Assembly: GCF_028689305.1 (NCBI RefSeq)
Contig: NZ_JAQTWM010000008.1
Location: 1 to 64,000 of the forward strand
Direction: 5' to 3'
DNA: 64,000 bases
From: Rhodoferax sp.
Lineage (GTDB): Bacteria; Pseudomonadota; Gammaproteobacteria; Burkholderiales; Burkholderiaceae_C
The notes under the pieces were generated by a model that was not told the DNA's origin, did no database searches, and saw only the letters and a list, made by a program, of their open reading frames with translations. Positions 48,487 to 57,507 of this stretch are shown here, piece after piece (within the stretch, counting starts at the first letter, position 1; every line of letters begins with the position of its first letter). The position numbers were made by a program, and so were the translations under genes.

Positions 48487-48621
48487 GGCACATCAAAATC
48501 CAGGAAATAGGTCACCGCATCATAGCCACACCCCAGCCACTTAAAATAGCCGGTTTCGCCAGGACACAAGCTACGTGTTCCGGCGCGCCATTTTTATCCC
48601 CCAGCTCATTGATTGCCTTCC

Positions 48622-50175
48622 ATGTCTGAACACACCACTGCCGCCTTACCCCAGGACGAAAACCAGCTGATTCAGGAGCGGCGCGACAAGCTCAAGGCCA
48701 TGCGCCTGGCCCAGCTAGACGGCAAGGGCGTGGCCTTCCCCAACGATTTCAAGCCCGCTGATCACGCCGCCGACCTGTTTGCCGCCCATGCCGGTCAAAC
48801 CCCGGAAGGCCTGCTGGAACAAGGTGCCAAGGCCAAGGTGGCGGGACGCATGATGCTCAAACGTGTCATGGGCAAGGCCAGCTTTGCCACCCTGCAGGAC
48901 AGCACCGGCCGCATCCAGGTCTACATCAAGCGCGACGATCTGGGTGAAGACATCTACAACGCGTTCAAACACTGGGATCTGGGTGACATCGTGGCCGCCG
49001 AAGGGGTGGTGTTCAAGACCAAAACCGGCGAATTGTCGATCCACGCCAGCAGCATCCGGCTGCTGACCAAGAGCCTGCGTCCGATGCCCGACAAATTTCA
49101 CGGCATGGCCGACCAGGAGGTCAAATACCGCCAGCGTTATGTTGACCTGATGACCGATGAAGCCGCGCGCAAACGTTTCATCGCCCGCAGCAAGGCCGTC
49201 AGTGGCATCCGCGAATTCATGGTGTCGCACAACTTCCTGGAAGTGGAAACCCCGATGCTGCACCCGATTCCCGGCGGTGCCAATGCCAAGCCCTTCGTCA
49301 CGCACCACAATGCCTTGGACCAGCAAATGTTCCTGCGCATTGCGCCCGAGCTGTATCTCAAGCGCCTGATCGTTGGCGGGTTTGACCGTGTGTTCGAGAT
49401 CAACCGCAACTTCCGCAACGAAGGCATCAGCGTGCGCCACAACCCCGAGTTCACGATGATGGAGTTCTACGCGGCGTACTGGGATTACCAGGACCTGATG
49501 ACTTTCACCGAAGCGCTGGTGCGTGACGCCGCCACGAAGGCCGTGGGTACCTTGCAACTGAGCTACAACGGCCAGCCGGTGGATTTGGCCAAGCCCTTTG
49601 AGCGCCTGACCATCCATGAAGCCATCTGCAAATACACCGAAGCCGGCCAGCCGCTCGGCGATGGCCCTGGGTTGAAAGTGGACAGTGTGCAATGGCTGTT
49701 GCCGGCGCTGCGCAAACTGGGCCTGACCGAGGCCAAACACCACCTGTCCACCCGCAGTCTGGCCAGCCTGCAGGTGCTGTACTTTGAAGAAACCGTCGAA
49801 GAAAAGCTCTGGCAGCCGACCTTCATCTGTGAACACCCGGTCGAAATCTCACCGCTGGCGCGTGCCAGCGACCACAAGCCCGGCGTCACCGAGCGTTTCG
49901 AGCTCTACATCACCGGCCGCGAATTCGGCAACGGCTTCAGCGAGCTCAACGATGCCGAAGAACAGGCCGCCCGCTTCCTGGCCCAGGTGGCAGCCAAGGA
50001 CAGCGGCGACGACGAAGCCATGTACTACGACCATGACTTTGTCCGGGCGCTGGAATATGGCATGCCGCCCACCGGTGGCTGCGGTATCGGCATTGACCGG
50101 TTGATGATGCTGTTGACCGACAGCCCCAGCATCCGTGACGTCATTCTGTTTCCGGCCCTGCGCCGCGAAGTTTAG
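48622..50175 (+). CDS. lysS: Lysyl-tRNA synthetase (class II)
   Basis: LysS charges tRNA-Lys. The start is the ATG at 48622 ([20 protein letters not shown]), giving 517 residues. The N-terminal OB-fold anticodon domain (about 70-180) includes [20 protein letters not shown]. The class II core shows motif 1 around [20 protein letters not shown], motif 2 in [20 protein letters not shown] and motif 3 in [20 protein letters not shown]. The length and order are normal. Confidence 0.97.
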   Translation: MSEHTTAALPQDENQLIQERRDKLKAMRLAQLDGKGVAFPNDFKPADHAADLFAAHAGQTPEGLLEQGAKAKVAGRMMLKRVMGKASFATLQDSTGRIQVYIKRDDLGEDIYNAFKHWDLGDIVAAEGVVFKTKTGELSIHASSIRLLTKSLRPMPDKFHGMADQEVKYRQRYVDLMTDEAARKRFIARSKAVSGIREFMVSHNFLEVETPMLHPIPGGANAKPFVTHHNALDQQMFLRIAPELYLKRLIVGGFDRVFEINRNFRNEGISVRHNPEFTMMEFYAAYWDYQDLMTFTEALVRDAATKAVGTLQLSYNGQPVDLAKPFERLTIHEAICKYTEAGQPLGDGPGLKVDSVQWLLPALRKLGLTEAKHHLSTRSLASLQVLYFEETVEEKLWQPTFICEHPVEISPLARASDHKPGVTERFELYITGREFGNGFSELNDAEEQAARFLAQVAAKDSGDDEAMYYDHDFVRALEYGMPPTGGCGIGIDRLMMLLTDSPSIRDVILFPALRREV

Positions 50176-50237
50176 TAGAAAATCGACCTCTAGCCCGCAC
50201 AAATAAGGGGCTAGCAGCTATGACAAATGTAGCTAAT
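50176..50237 (+). repeat. CTAGCCC dispersed repeat, copy between lysS and the YgjP-like gene
   Basis: The copy reads GAAAATCGACCTCTAGCCCG, then CACAAATAAGGGGCTAGCAG, then CTATGACAAATGTAGCTAAT. It fills the gap after lysS, and its AT-rich arm supplies the ATG at 50220 and the first codons of the next gene. Confidence 0.75.
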
Positions 50238-50789
50238 CATGCTCACATTCCACCCCTGCGCTATCTGCAAGGGTACCCGGCCGACACGCTGGCGCAGGTG
50301 GAAAAAATGCTGCAGCAGGACCGTGTGGCCGACTGGTTACGCCAGAAATACCCGCAGGGCCACACCGTGCGCACCGACAAGGCGCTGTTCGATTACGTGC
50401 AGGCGCTCAAGAATGAACACCTGCGCGGAGCCGAACCGCTGGCCAAGGTGGCGTTTGACGCCAAGCTGCAGGTGGTGCAGCACGCCCTGGGCACCCACAC
50501 CACCATCGCCCGGGTGCAGGGCAACAAACTCAAAGCCAAGCGCGAAATCCGCGTCGCTTCGCTGTTCAAGAACGTGCCGCAGGACTTCCTGAAGATGATT
50601 GCCGTGCACGAACTGGCCCACCTCAAGGAGCGCGCGCACGACAAGGCGTTTTACCAGCTCTGCAACTACATGGAGCCGCGCTACCACCAGTTGGAGTTTG
50701 AAGTGCGGGTGTATCTGACCCATCTGGAGGTGTCAGGGACACGGCTGTGGGATACAGTCGCAACGGAAAAATTCGACAACAGAATGTAG
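50220..50789 (+). CDS. YgjP-like zinc metallopeptidase (WLM/DUF45 type)
   Basis: The 189-residue cytoplasmic protein carries the zincin motif VHELAHLKERAHDKAFYQL near residue 140, including the extra downstream His typical of the YgjP/DUF45 group. LFKNVPQDFLKMIAVHE and the tail EVRVYLTHLE surround it. The function is unknown in most bacteria, although relatives form toxin-like or DNA-protein-crosslink peptidases. The first codons (MTNVANH) come from the repeat, and a later start is possible because the next residues IPPLRYLQGYP look more family-like. Confidence 0.8.
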   Translation: MTNVANHAHIPPLRYLQGYPADTLAQVEKMLQQDRVADWLRQKYPQGHTVRTDKALFDYVQALKNEHLRGAEPLAKVAFDAKLQVVQHALGTHTTIARVQGNKLKAKREIRVASLFKNVPQDFLKMIAVHELAHLKERAHDKAFYQLCNYMEPRYHQLEFEVRVYLTHLEVSGTRLWDTVATEKFDNRM

Positions 50790-50797
50790 GAAGATTC

Positions 50798-50914
50798 ATC
50801 CACCCAAAGCCATGTGGTCTGCTCAACGCTGCGGGCTACTATGACGCGCTGCCCACCTTCCTTGACCACACGGTGGCAGAGCAGTTTGAATGGGTGGAGA
50901 AAGCCGACACCTGA
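50798..50914 (+). pseudogene. C-terminal remnant of a LOG-family (lysine-decarboxylase-like) gene
   Basis: In the frame ending at TGA 50912-50914 the DNA encodes IHPKPCGLLNAAGYYDALPT followed by FLDHTVAEQF. This matches the conserved C-terminal part of LOG proteins (KPCGLLNxxGYYDxLLxFLD), which release cytokinin-type bases from nucleotides. The nucleotide-binding and PGGxGT parts are absent, and the preceding DNA belongs to the YgjP-like gene, so this is a dead fragment left by a deletion. Confidence 0.7.
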
Positions 50915-50916
50915 AG

Positions 50917-51156
50917 TCAAACAGGCCCCCGGCAAGATGAACCAATGCCTTCGCGCAAAGGTTTGAGCAAATCGGTCAGGCCGTTATGGTCGATCTCATG
51001 CATCAACGCCAACAAGCGGCCGATTTCGCCCTTGGGCACACCCTCGCGCACAAACCAGCGCAAATAGTCACCCGGCAGATCGGCCATCAGGCGGCCCTTG
51101 TATTTGCCAAACGGCATGGTGCGGGTCACCAGCAGTTGCAGATCTTCAGGGTTCAA
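50917..51156 (-). CDS. DUF3820 family protein
   Basis: The 79-residue protein reads NPEDLQLLVTRTMPFGKYKG then RLMADLPGDYLRWFVREGVP and RLLALMHEIDHNGL, the DUF3820 pattern also found near the ends of some exonucleases. The start is a TTG at 51156, one base after the stop of the SUI1-type gene, with GGCAGGGGG as ribosome site inside that gene's end. This start makes the N-terminus match the family (usually MNPEDLQ). Its function is unknown. It is translationally coupled to the upstream gene. Confidence 0.8.
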   Translation of the reverse strand: MNPEDLQLLVTRTMPFGKYKGRLMADLPGDYLRWFVREGVPKGEIGRLLALMHEIDHNGLTDLLKPLREGIGSSCRGPV

Positions 51157-51157
51157 C

Positions 51158-51520
51158 CTAGCCCCCTGCCCGTTTAACCTGGTGGCCCTGGGCCTGCAAC
51201 AGCGCCATGACACGCTCGCAGTGGTCCCCCTGCACTTCAATCACGCCGTCCTTCACCGTGCCCCCGGAGCCGCAGGCGGTTTTGAGCTGTTTGCCCAGAG
51301 CGACCAGCGCGGCATCGTCCAGACTCAGCCCCTTGACCAGGGTGACCCCTTTGCCGGCGCGGCCCTTGGTTTCGCGAGACACTCGCACCACGCCGTCAGA
51401 CGTTGGTCTGGGTTTGGCCACTGTGCATTGGCAGGCCGCTATTGGCTGGCGGCAAGCCGGGCACATGCGCCCGCTGTCGGTGCTGTAAACCAGGCCGCTG
51501 CTGGAGAGTTTGGCTTTCAT
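51158..51520 (-). CDS. SUI1-domain translation factor (YciH-like)
   Basis: The start was set at the ATG at 51520 (MKAKLSSSGLVYSTDSGRMC), giving 120 residues. An N-terminal zinc-ribbon-like CPACRQPIAACQC is followed by the eIF1/SUI1 fold: VRVSRETKGRAGKGVTLVKG, LKTACGSGGTVKDGVIEVQG and MALLQAQGHQVKRAGG. YciH tunes start-codon fidelity in E. coli, a non-essential role. It precedes DUF3820 directly. Confidence 0.9.
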   Translation of the reverse strand: MKAKLSSSGLVYSTDSGRMCPACRQPIAACQCTVAKPRPTSDGVVRVSRETKGRAGKGVTLVKGLSLDDAALVALGKQLKTACGSGGTVKDGVIEVQGDHCERVMALLQAQGHQVKRAGG

Positions 51521-51576
51521 GAGGGGTTCCGGCTGGAAATCAAAACGCTGATTGTCCAACAGAGCCAGACCGCCGT

Positions 51577-53724
51577 TCACTGCGTCAAAAAGGAACGCTG
51601 CGCGACGTTATTGCCGGCCGAAGCCAAGTCACCACGCTGCTGCTCGGCAATCAGGTAAGACGTCATTTCGGCGGCGGTCAGTGGCTTTGCGATGTGGTAA
51701 CCCTGGGCTTCATCACAATGGAAGATGCGCAGATGGTTCAGCACATGGTCATCCTCCACCCCTTCCGCGATGGTGCGTAGCCCCAGGCTGTGCGCCATCT
51801 GTACCACGGCCCGCACAATGGCGGCATCGTCCGGATCATGCGCCAGATCGCGCACAAAAGATTGGTCAATCTTGAGTTTGTCGACTCTGAAGCGCTTGAG
51901 GTAAGACAAGCTTGAATAGCCGGTGCCAAAATCATCAATGGACAACATCACCCCCAGCAGCTTGAGACGTTGTACCGTGGCCAAAATGGTCTCGGTGTTG
52001 CGGATCAGGATCGACTCCGTGAGTTCAAGTTCCAGCAGCGCAGGGTCCAACCCCGACTGAGACAGGGCGCGCAGCACAATCGCTTCCAAGTTGCCGCGTT
52101 GAAACTGGATGGCCGACAGATTGACCGCCACCGACACTTTGGGTAACCCGGACTGCTGCCAGACAGCGGCCTGCCGACAAGCCTCCATCAACACCCACTC
52201 ACCGACCGCCACGATCACACCGGTTTCTTCCGCCACCGGGATAAAACGTCCCGGCGGCACCAACCCCAGCGCCGGATGCTGCCAGCGGATCAAGGCCTCG
52301 ACACCCATCAACGCACCACTGCGCAGGTCGATTTGTGGCTGGTAATGCAACACAAATTCTCCATGTTCCAGCGCATGCCCCATGCCGCTGCGCATCTTCA
52401 GGTTCTCCAGCACGTCGTCGTTCATCTGCCTGTTGAAGAAGCGGTAGGTGTTGCGCCCTGCCTCCTTGGCCTGGTACATCGCGGTATCGGCCTTTTTCAT
52501 CAGCGACTCAAAATCCCGTCCATCGTCGGGATACATGGCAATACCGATAGACACCGTGGTACTCAGTTCATGACCATCAATGGTCATGGGCCGGTGAATG
52601 CTTTGCAACAGCTTGTCGAGCACGGGTGCGCCAGCATCGGTATCGGACAATGCCGGCAGCACAATCAGAAATTCGTCCCCCCCCTGGCGGCTGACGGTGT
52701 CAGTGTCACGAACACACTGACTGATGCGGGTGGCCACCTTGCGGATCAGCTTATCGCCCACCGTGTGGCCCAGTGAGTCGTTGATGGTCTTGAAGTTGTC
52801 CAGGTCAAGGAACAACAACGCCACCTTATTACCTTCCCGGTCTGCGTAAGCCATGGCTTGCTGCAGACGATCAAACGCCAGCAAATGGTTGGGCAGGCCA
52901 GTCAGGCCATCGTGGTAGACCAGAAAACGGGCCCGTTCTTCGTTGGCCTTGCGCTCGGTGATGTCTTCGTAAGTACACAGAATGGCGCTCACCTGACCCG
53001 CCTGATCACACAACGGCGCCTTGCTGACCACCCGCCAACCCAGACTGCCATCGGCTTTGATGTAGGACTCTTCGATGTTCAGCCGTGGTTGACCGCTGGC
53101 CATGACCTGCCGGTCCTCAACACGCCACCGCTGTGCCGACACCTCCGGCGCAATGTCGAAATCGGTCTTGCCAATGAGGTTTTGGGGGCTGGCGTACCCG
53201 TAGTCAGCGGCAAACGGTCGGTTGCAGCCAAGGTAGTTGAAGTCCAGGTCTTTCCAAAACACCCGTTGTGGAATGGTGTCGAGCACCGTGCGCAACATCT
53301 GCCGCGAGTTGAACAGGTCTTGCTCAGCCGCCCGTTGCAGGCTTTGGGTTTCGGCCACTTTCAGGGCACGCATGACGGCCGGCCCGAGCTTGGCCAAATG
53401 TCCCTTGAGCACGTAGTCCGAGGCACCACGGTGTAACGTTTCGATGGCAAACTCCTCCCCCATGGTGCCGCTGACAAACACAAAAGGCAGCTCCGGTGAA
53501 CGCTGACGCAACAGTTCCAGCGCACTCAAGCCGTCAAAATGTGGCAGCTTGTAATCGGCAAGGACCAAATCGGGGTGCCATGTGTCCAGGGCCTGGACAA
53601 AGCTCTCACGTGTCTCAACACGCTGTGCAACAAACACCACACCGGCTTTATGCAACTCGCGCTGGGCGAGTTCGGCATCGGTGGGGGTGTCCTCAAGAAT
53701 CAGAATGCGTAACGGACGATCCAT
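51577..53724 (-). CDS. REC-PAS-GGDEF-EAL protein (c-di-GMP turnover, response-regulator input)
   Basis: The 715 residues begin with a receiver domain (1-125): acidic pocket LILEDTPTDAE and phospho-acceptor Asp in LVLADYKLPHFDG. A PAS domain (about 140-260) is followed by GGDEF (about 270-430) with an intact GGDEF motif in SRQGGDEFLIVL. The EAL domain (about 440-700) has EALIRW and the metal/catalytic motifs IDDFGTGYSSLSYLKRFRVD and EGVEDD. Both cyclase and phosphodiesterase sites look complete, so either activity is possible. It is the last gene of the signalling cassette with the response regulator, kinase and binding proteins. Confidence 0.93.
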   Translation of the reverse strand: MDRPLRILILEDTPTDAELAQRELHKAGVVFVAQRVETRESFVQALDTWHPDLVLADYKLPHFDGLSALELLRQRSPELPFVFVSGTMGEEFAIETLHRGASDYVLKGHLAKLGPAVMRALKVAETQSLQRAAEQDLFNSRQMLRTVLDTIPQRVFWKDLDFNYLGCNRPFAADYGYASPQNLIGKTDFDIAPEVSAQRWRVEDRQVMASGQPRLNIEESYIKADGSLGWRVVSKAPLCDQAGQVSAILCTYEDITERKANEERARFLVYHDGLTGLPNHLLAFDRLQQAMAYADREGNKVALLFLDLDNFKTINDSLGHTVGDKLIRKVATRISQCVRDTDTVSRQGGDEFLIVLPALSDTDAGAPVLDKLLQSIHRPMTIDGHELSTTVSIGIAMYPDDGRDFESLMKKADTAMYQAKEAGRNTYRFFNRQMNDDVLENLKMRSGMGHALEHGEFVLHYQPQIDLRSGALMGVEALIRWQHPALGLVPPGRFIPVAEETGVIVAVGEWVLMEACRQAAVWQQSGLPKVSVAVNLSAIQFQRGNLEAIVLRALSQSGLDPALLELELTESILIRNTETILATVQRLKLLGVMLSIDDFGTGYSSLSYLKRFRVDKLKIDQSFVRDLAHDPDDAAIVRAVVQMAHSLGLRTIAEGVEDDHVLNHLRIFHCDEAQGYHIAKPLTAAEMTSYLIAEQQRGDLASAGNNVAQRSFLTQ

Positions 53725-53742
53725 GACCAGCGTGAGGCAAGG

Positions 53743-54192
53743 TTACAAGCCCGGTTGTTTGTTGACCAGCAACCAATAAAAGCCCAGTTTGCCGACCACC
53801 TTCATGAAGGCATCGAACTCGACCGGCTTACTGACAAAGCTGTTCACACCCAGCTCATAACAGACCCGCATATCACTTTCTTCAGTGGACGAGGTCAGCA
53901 CCACCACCGGAATCTGCCGGGTCAGCGGGTCGGCCTTCAGGCGACGTAACACATCCAGTCCGTTGAGCTTGGGCAGATGCAAGTCCAGCAGGATGACACG
54001 TGGCGGGCTAGCCATGCGACGTCCTGCATAAACACCGGTGCCAAACAGGAAGTCCAGTGCTTCGGCGCCGTCTTTCACCCACATCAGGTTGTTGGCCAGA
54101 CCGTGTTTCCTCAAGGTGCGCATGGTCAATTCGGCATCTTCCGGGGTGTCCTCCACGAGAAGCACCTCAACCTTGTCCGTCGCGTCACTCAT
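53743..54192 (-). CDS. Single-domain response regulator (Rcp1-like)
   Basis: The 149-residue receiver has no output domain. It shows the acidic pair in VEVLLVEDTPEDAELTMRTL, the phospho-acceptor Asp in VILLDLHLPKLNGLDVLRRL, the Thr switch in VVVLTSSTEESDM and the Lys in NSFVSKPVEFD. The longer loop between strand 2 and the Asp is typical of phytochrome-type Rcp1 regulators. It lies between the kinase (12 bases) and the GGDEF-EAL gene (18 bases), so it probably relays phosphate between them or acts as a phosphate sink. Confidence 0.93.
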   Translation of the reverse strand: MSDATDKVEVLLVEDTPEDAELTMRTLRKHGLANNLMWVKDGAEALDFLFGTGVYAGRRMASPPRVILLDLHLPKLNGLDVLRRLKADPLTRQIPVVVLTSSTEESDMRVCYELGVNSFVSKPVEFDAFMKVVGKLGFYWLLVNKQPGL

Positions 54193-54204
54193 CTTGTGTC
54201 GTCC

Positions 54205-55629
54205 TCAGGGGTGTGGCAGCGTGAAACAGAACGCTGCGCCGTTGTCCAGTTTACCTTCAGCCCAGACTTTGCCGCCGTGCCGAACCACGATCTGGCGAAC
54301 AATCGCCAAGCCAATGCCGGTACCCTCGAATTCGTCACTGCTGTGCAGGCGCTCGAACACACCAAACAGCTTGTCCACATACTGCATGTCAAAGCCGACA
54401 CCATTGTCCCGCACACAAAACACGTTGTGCGGACCATCCTCGGTACCCGTGACCTCGATGGTAGCCACCTCACGTGGCAGGGTGAATTTGATGGCATTGC
54501 TCAGCAGGTTGATCAGCACCTGGCGCAGCAGCGAAGCATCGGCCAGGGTGGGAGGCAGAGCCCCTATGGACAGGCGCACGTCACGATTCGCATACCAAGG
54601 CTGCAACTCGGCAAACACCGTGCGCACCAGGCGCTCCATGTCGACCGGCGCCAGCGCCAGCTGCTGGCGGCCCAGGCGCGAAAACTGCAGGATGTCATCG
54701 ATCAACTGTCCCATGCGCTCGGTGTTGCCGCGCACGACACACAGCAGGCGTTTACCTTCGTCGTCGAGCTTGTCCTTGTAGTCTTCCATCAGCATTTTGG
54801 AAAAACCGTCAATGGCCCGCAGCGGGGTGCGCAAGTCGTGTGAAACCGAATAGCTGAACGACTCGAGCTCCTTGGTGCGCTCGACGATACGGCTTTCCAG
54901 ATCCTGGTTGAGCTGATTCAGTGCCGCCACGGCAACCTTCAGGTCTGCCGCCGTCTGGTCCAGCGTCCACTCCACGGCATCCAGTTCGTCCAGCGTGTCA
55001 GGCATGGGTTGGGGATGGGTTTCAACAGCCTGACGCAGTGGCAACATGCCCGGTACCAGCGCATGTACCTTGTTGGCCAGGTTTTCCAGTCGCGTGGTGA
55101 TCAGGCGGCGGATCAGTACCACCATGAACAAGGCCACCAGCAGTGTCTTGACCCCGTTGCTGAGCACAATGCTCACCGCACTGTTGAGCAACTGCTGATA
55201 GATGCCATCCAGGCTACTGACCACCTCCAGCGCACCAATCTCCGAAACCCGTCCGCGATTCTCATACAGCAGTGCATAACGCCGGGTGATGACATTGGGC
55301 GTTGCTACCTTGCGCGACACCCAAGCTCTGGCGGTGTCGGCGGCGATCACCCGCACCTCCACCAGGTCAGGCAACAAGATCAGGGCATCAATGGCCCGCT
55401 GAATCTGCTTTTCGTCAAAGTCCCACACGCTGCCGGCAATGGTAGGCACGTAAATCGCAATGCCATCCAGCTCACGATCCAGGGCCTTGCGCAGGCCTCG
55501 GTATTCAAATGCCAGTTGCACCACCGAGATGAACAGCGTGATCACCGTGCTGAACGCGATGATGAGCACGATCAGGCGGCGCCCGATCTGGTTTTTTTCG
55601 CCAAACAGCAAGCGGGTCAATGAATTCAT
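54205..55629 (-). CDS. Membrane sensor histidine kinase
   Basis: The 474 residues include a first membrane segment near 18-42 (LIVLIIAFSTVITLFISVVQ), a periplasmic domain of about 110 residues, a second membrane segment near 155-175 and a short coiled coil. The HisKA/HATPase core follows, with the phospho-His in SYSVSHDLRTPLRAIDGFSK, an N-box in LINLLSNAIKF, the D-x-G box in VRDNGVGFDM and the G2 box in GTGIGLAIVRQIVVRHGGKV. The kinase core is of the phytochrome-like type that pairs with Rcp1 regulators. Its periplasmic part could receive a signal from the two binding proteins encoded upstream. Confidence 0.93.
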   Translation of the reverse strand: MNSLTRLLFGEKNQIGRRLIVLIIAFSTVITLFISVVQLAFEYRGLRKALDRELDGIAIYVPTIAGSVWDFDEKQIQRAIDALILLPDLVEVRVIAADTARAWVSRKVATPNVITRRYALLYENRGRVSEIGALEVVSSLDGIYQQLLNSAVSIVLSNGVKTLLVALFMVVLIRRLITTRLENLANKVHALVPGMLPLRQAVETHPQPMPDTLDELDAVEWTLDQTAADLKVAVAALNQLNQDLESRIVERTKELESFSYSVSHDLRTPLRAIDGFSKMLMEDYKDKLDDEGKRLLCVVRGNTERMGQLIDDILQFSRLGRQQLALAPVDMERLVRTVFAELQPWYANRDVRLSIGALPPTLADASLLRQVLINLLSNAIKFTLPREVATIEVTGTEDGPHNVFCVRDNGVGFDMQYVDKLFGVFERLHSSDEFEGTGIGLAIVRQIVVRHGGKVWAEGKLDNGAAFCFTLPHP

Positions 55630-55657
55630 CGTTCGTTAGTTCTGCCAGATTCCGGAC

Positions 55658-56506
55658 TCAAGGCAACCACCCCAGTTCGCGCTCAACCTGTTGCTGGTAG
55701 ACCTGCATCAAACCCTGAGCCTTCATTTGTTTCAAGACCGCCGCCAGCCGTGGGGCAAGCGCGGCATGTTTTTTGTTCAGATAGGGATAGGTCGGGATGC
55801 TCTTGCCCAGGCTGATCACCCTGCGCACTTGGGCCACATTGGCCAGGCTCTTGAACTCGGGTGAATGGAGTTCCTGCTGCACATAAACGTCAATCTCGCA
55901 GTACAGGTCGGTGCGGCCAGTCAGCATTTTTTTCAGGCCCTGCTCCCGGGTTGAAACGTCCGACAAGTGCTCGGACGCGACCAGCGGTTTCAGCGTACTC
56001 TCACACAGCAACAATCCACGCCGGTATTCCACCTGAAATTTGGCAGCGCGCAAGTCCTCCAGCCGTGCCAGACGCAACGCCGGATTGGCGCTGTAGAGCG
56101 AAAACCCGATGTCAACCACCGACTCCTCGACCCGAACCAGATAGGGGCGGTCTGCGCCATACTCATACACGCGGGATAGCTCGGCATCGGCCAGCCCCTG
56201 CTCCACCATGGCCGCACCACGCGCCAGCGTGTAGTGCTCCATGCGAAACGGAATGCCCAGACGCTTGAAGGCCTCGGTATAGATCAGCCAACCCAGGCGG
56301 CTGCCCCAGGTGTCAGGTTCGCCGCCGGCTGTGACGATGAACGGTCTGTCTGCGATCGCTGGGGTTTGGCTGAGGACAGGTGTGGCAGCCAAGGTCAAAC
56401 AAACCACCACCAGCCCACACAGCAGTTGAACGCCTGCCCGCCATTGAGATCGGGTGCGACCAGCGTGAGCTCGCGTCCGATGAGTGTCTGGTGCATCCGT
56501 GCGCAT
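55658..56506 (-). CDS. Periplasmic solute-binding-like protein A (sensor type)
   Basis: The ATG at 56506 has GAGGAA before it and gives 282 residues; a start eight codons earlier is possible. A signal peptide ends near VLSQ after an unusually long basic N-region. The mature part resembles SBP_bac_3 proteins: EAFKRLGIPFRMEHYTLARG, DAELSRVYEYGADRPYLVRV, EYRRGLLLCE, LTGRTDLYCEIDVYV and HAALAPRLAAVLKQMKAQGL. It is a clear paralogue of the neighbour at 56541. No permease or ATPase is nearby, so a sensing role with the kinase is more likely than transport. Confidence 0.82.
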   Translation of the reverse strand: MRTDAPDTHRTRAHAGRTRSQWRAGVQLLCGLVVVCLTLAATPVLSQTPAIADRPFIVTAGGEPDTWGSRLGWLIYTEAFKRLGIPFRMEHYTLARGAAMVEQGLADAELSRVYEYGADRPYLVRVEESVVDIGFSLYSANPALRLARLEDLRAAKFQVEYRRGLLLCESTLKPLVASEHLSDVSTREQGLKKMLTGRTDLYCEIDVYVQQELHSPEFKSLANVAQVRRVISLGKSIPTYPYLNKKHAALAPRLAAVLKQMKAQGLMQVYQQQVERELGWLP

Positions 56507-56540
56507 GGTGGGGATTTCCTCGTTGGACATGGACGACTTG

Positions 56541-57353
56541 TCAGGGTCTGGCACCCGCCGAGAGTTCTGCCTGTTTGCGGTAAGCGGCAAACAGGCCCTG
56601 GGCTTTCATTTGTTTAAAAATGGCCGCCAGGCGCGGAGCCAGAGCGGCATGTTTTTTATATAAATAGGTGTATGTTGGAACCGTTGCAACATCGAACAGT
56701 TTGCGCACCCGGCCGGCGTCCTTCCGCTCGCCTGACTGCCGTACATCGTCGACAAAGGCTTCAATGTCGCAATACACGTCAGTACGTCCGGCCAACAGCT
56801 TTTTGACCCCTTGTTCGGTGGCGGTGACAGTGGACAGGTGCTCAGGCATTGTGACCTGTTTCAGGAAGTTCTCACACACCAAAATGCCTCGACGGTATTC
56901 CGCCACGGTATTGGCAGGCAAATCTGCCAGTTGGCGAATCTGTCGTTCGGGCTGAGCCGTGAACAGCGAGAAAGTGAAGTCCATCAATGATTCTTCCACC
57001 CGCACCAACTCAGGATGAGAATCGCCGTAGCTGTAAATGCGTGACATTTCGCCATCAATGGCCCCGGCTTCGACCATGGCATTGCGGCGCGCCAGTGGAA
57101 TGTTGGTGATTTCCATCGTGGCCCCTAAACGCCGGAAGGCTTCCTGCCCGATGAGCAAACCCCATTTGTAGGCGATCGCATTGGGAGTGGCATCGCCAGC
57201 CATGACGAAATGCCTGGGCTGCTCGGCAGGAACCTGATCTGGTGCGGAACAAACAGGCCCCGCTGCACAAAACAACAGAAGAAGCAACCCGGCTGACGGT
57301 CCCACGGAAAGTTTCCGAACGACACATGGAGGAAGTGATTTCATCAACGACAT
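56541..57353 (-). CDS. Periplasmic solute-binding-like protein B, paralogue of A
   Basis: The 270 residues start with a signal peptide (SVGPSAGLLLLLFCAAGPVC, cleavage near CSA). The mature part aligns with protein A along its length: EAFRRLGATMEITNIPLARR, DGEMSRIYSYGDSHPELVRV, EYRRGILVCENFL, LAGRTDVYCDIEAFV and HAALAPRLAAIFKQMKAQGL. Differences cluster in the presumed ligand cleft (TNIPLARRNA against EHYTLARGAA), which suggests different ligands. It precedes protein A by 34 bases and starts the signalling operon. Confidence 0.82.
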   Translation of the reverse strand: MSLMKSLPPCVVRKLSVGPSAGLLLLLFCAAGPVCSAPDQVPAEQPRHFVMAGDATPNAIAYKWGLLIGQEAFRRLGATMEITNIPLARRNAMVEAGAIDGEMSRIYSYGDSHPELVRVEESLMDFTFSLFTAQPERQIRQLADLPANTVAEYRRGILVCENFLKQVTMPEHLSTVTATEQGVKKLLAGRTDVYCDIEAFVDDVRQSGERKDAGRVRKLFDVATVPTYTYLYKKHAALAPRLAAIFKQMKAQGLFAAYRKQAELSAGARP

Positions 57354-57507
57354 TGAAACCCGAATGCGATTGGACCAGAACCAGACCGTCTGATCGGAGT
57401 TGGGCAGTATCGTGGAATTTCATCGATCACCATCCGACTTAAATCAAGAACTTGCAGAAACCTGGAGCACAAGTTAAGGTCACCAGAGCTTGATCGACAG
57501 AACCGTT

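Noticed and set aside
48715..49836. Minus-strand frame of 373 codons opposite lysS
   Set aside because: Shadow of lysS, whose three class II motifs are intact.
55658..57353. The two solute-binding proteins as parts of an amino-acid ABC transporter
   Set aside because: No permease or ATPase gene is adjacent; both neighbours are signalling or regulatory genes.
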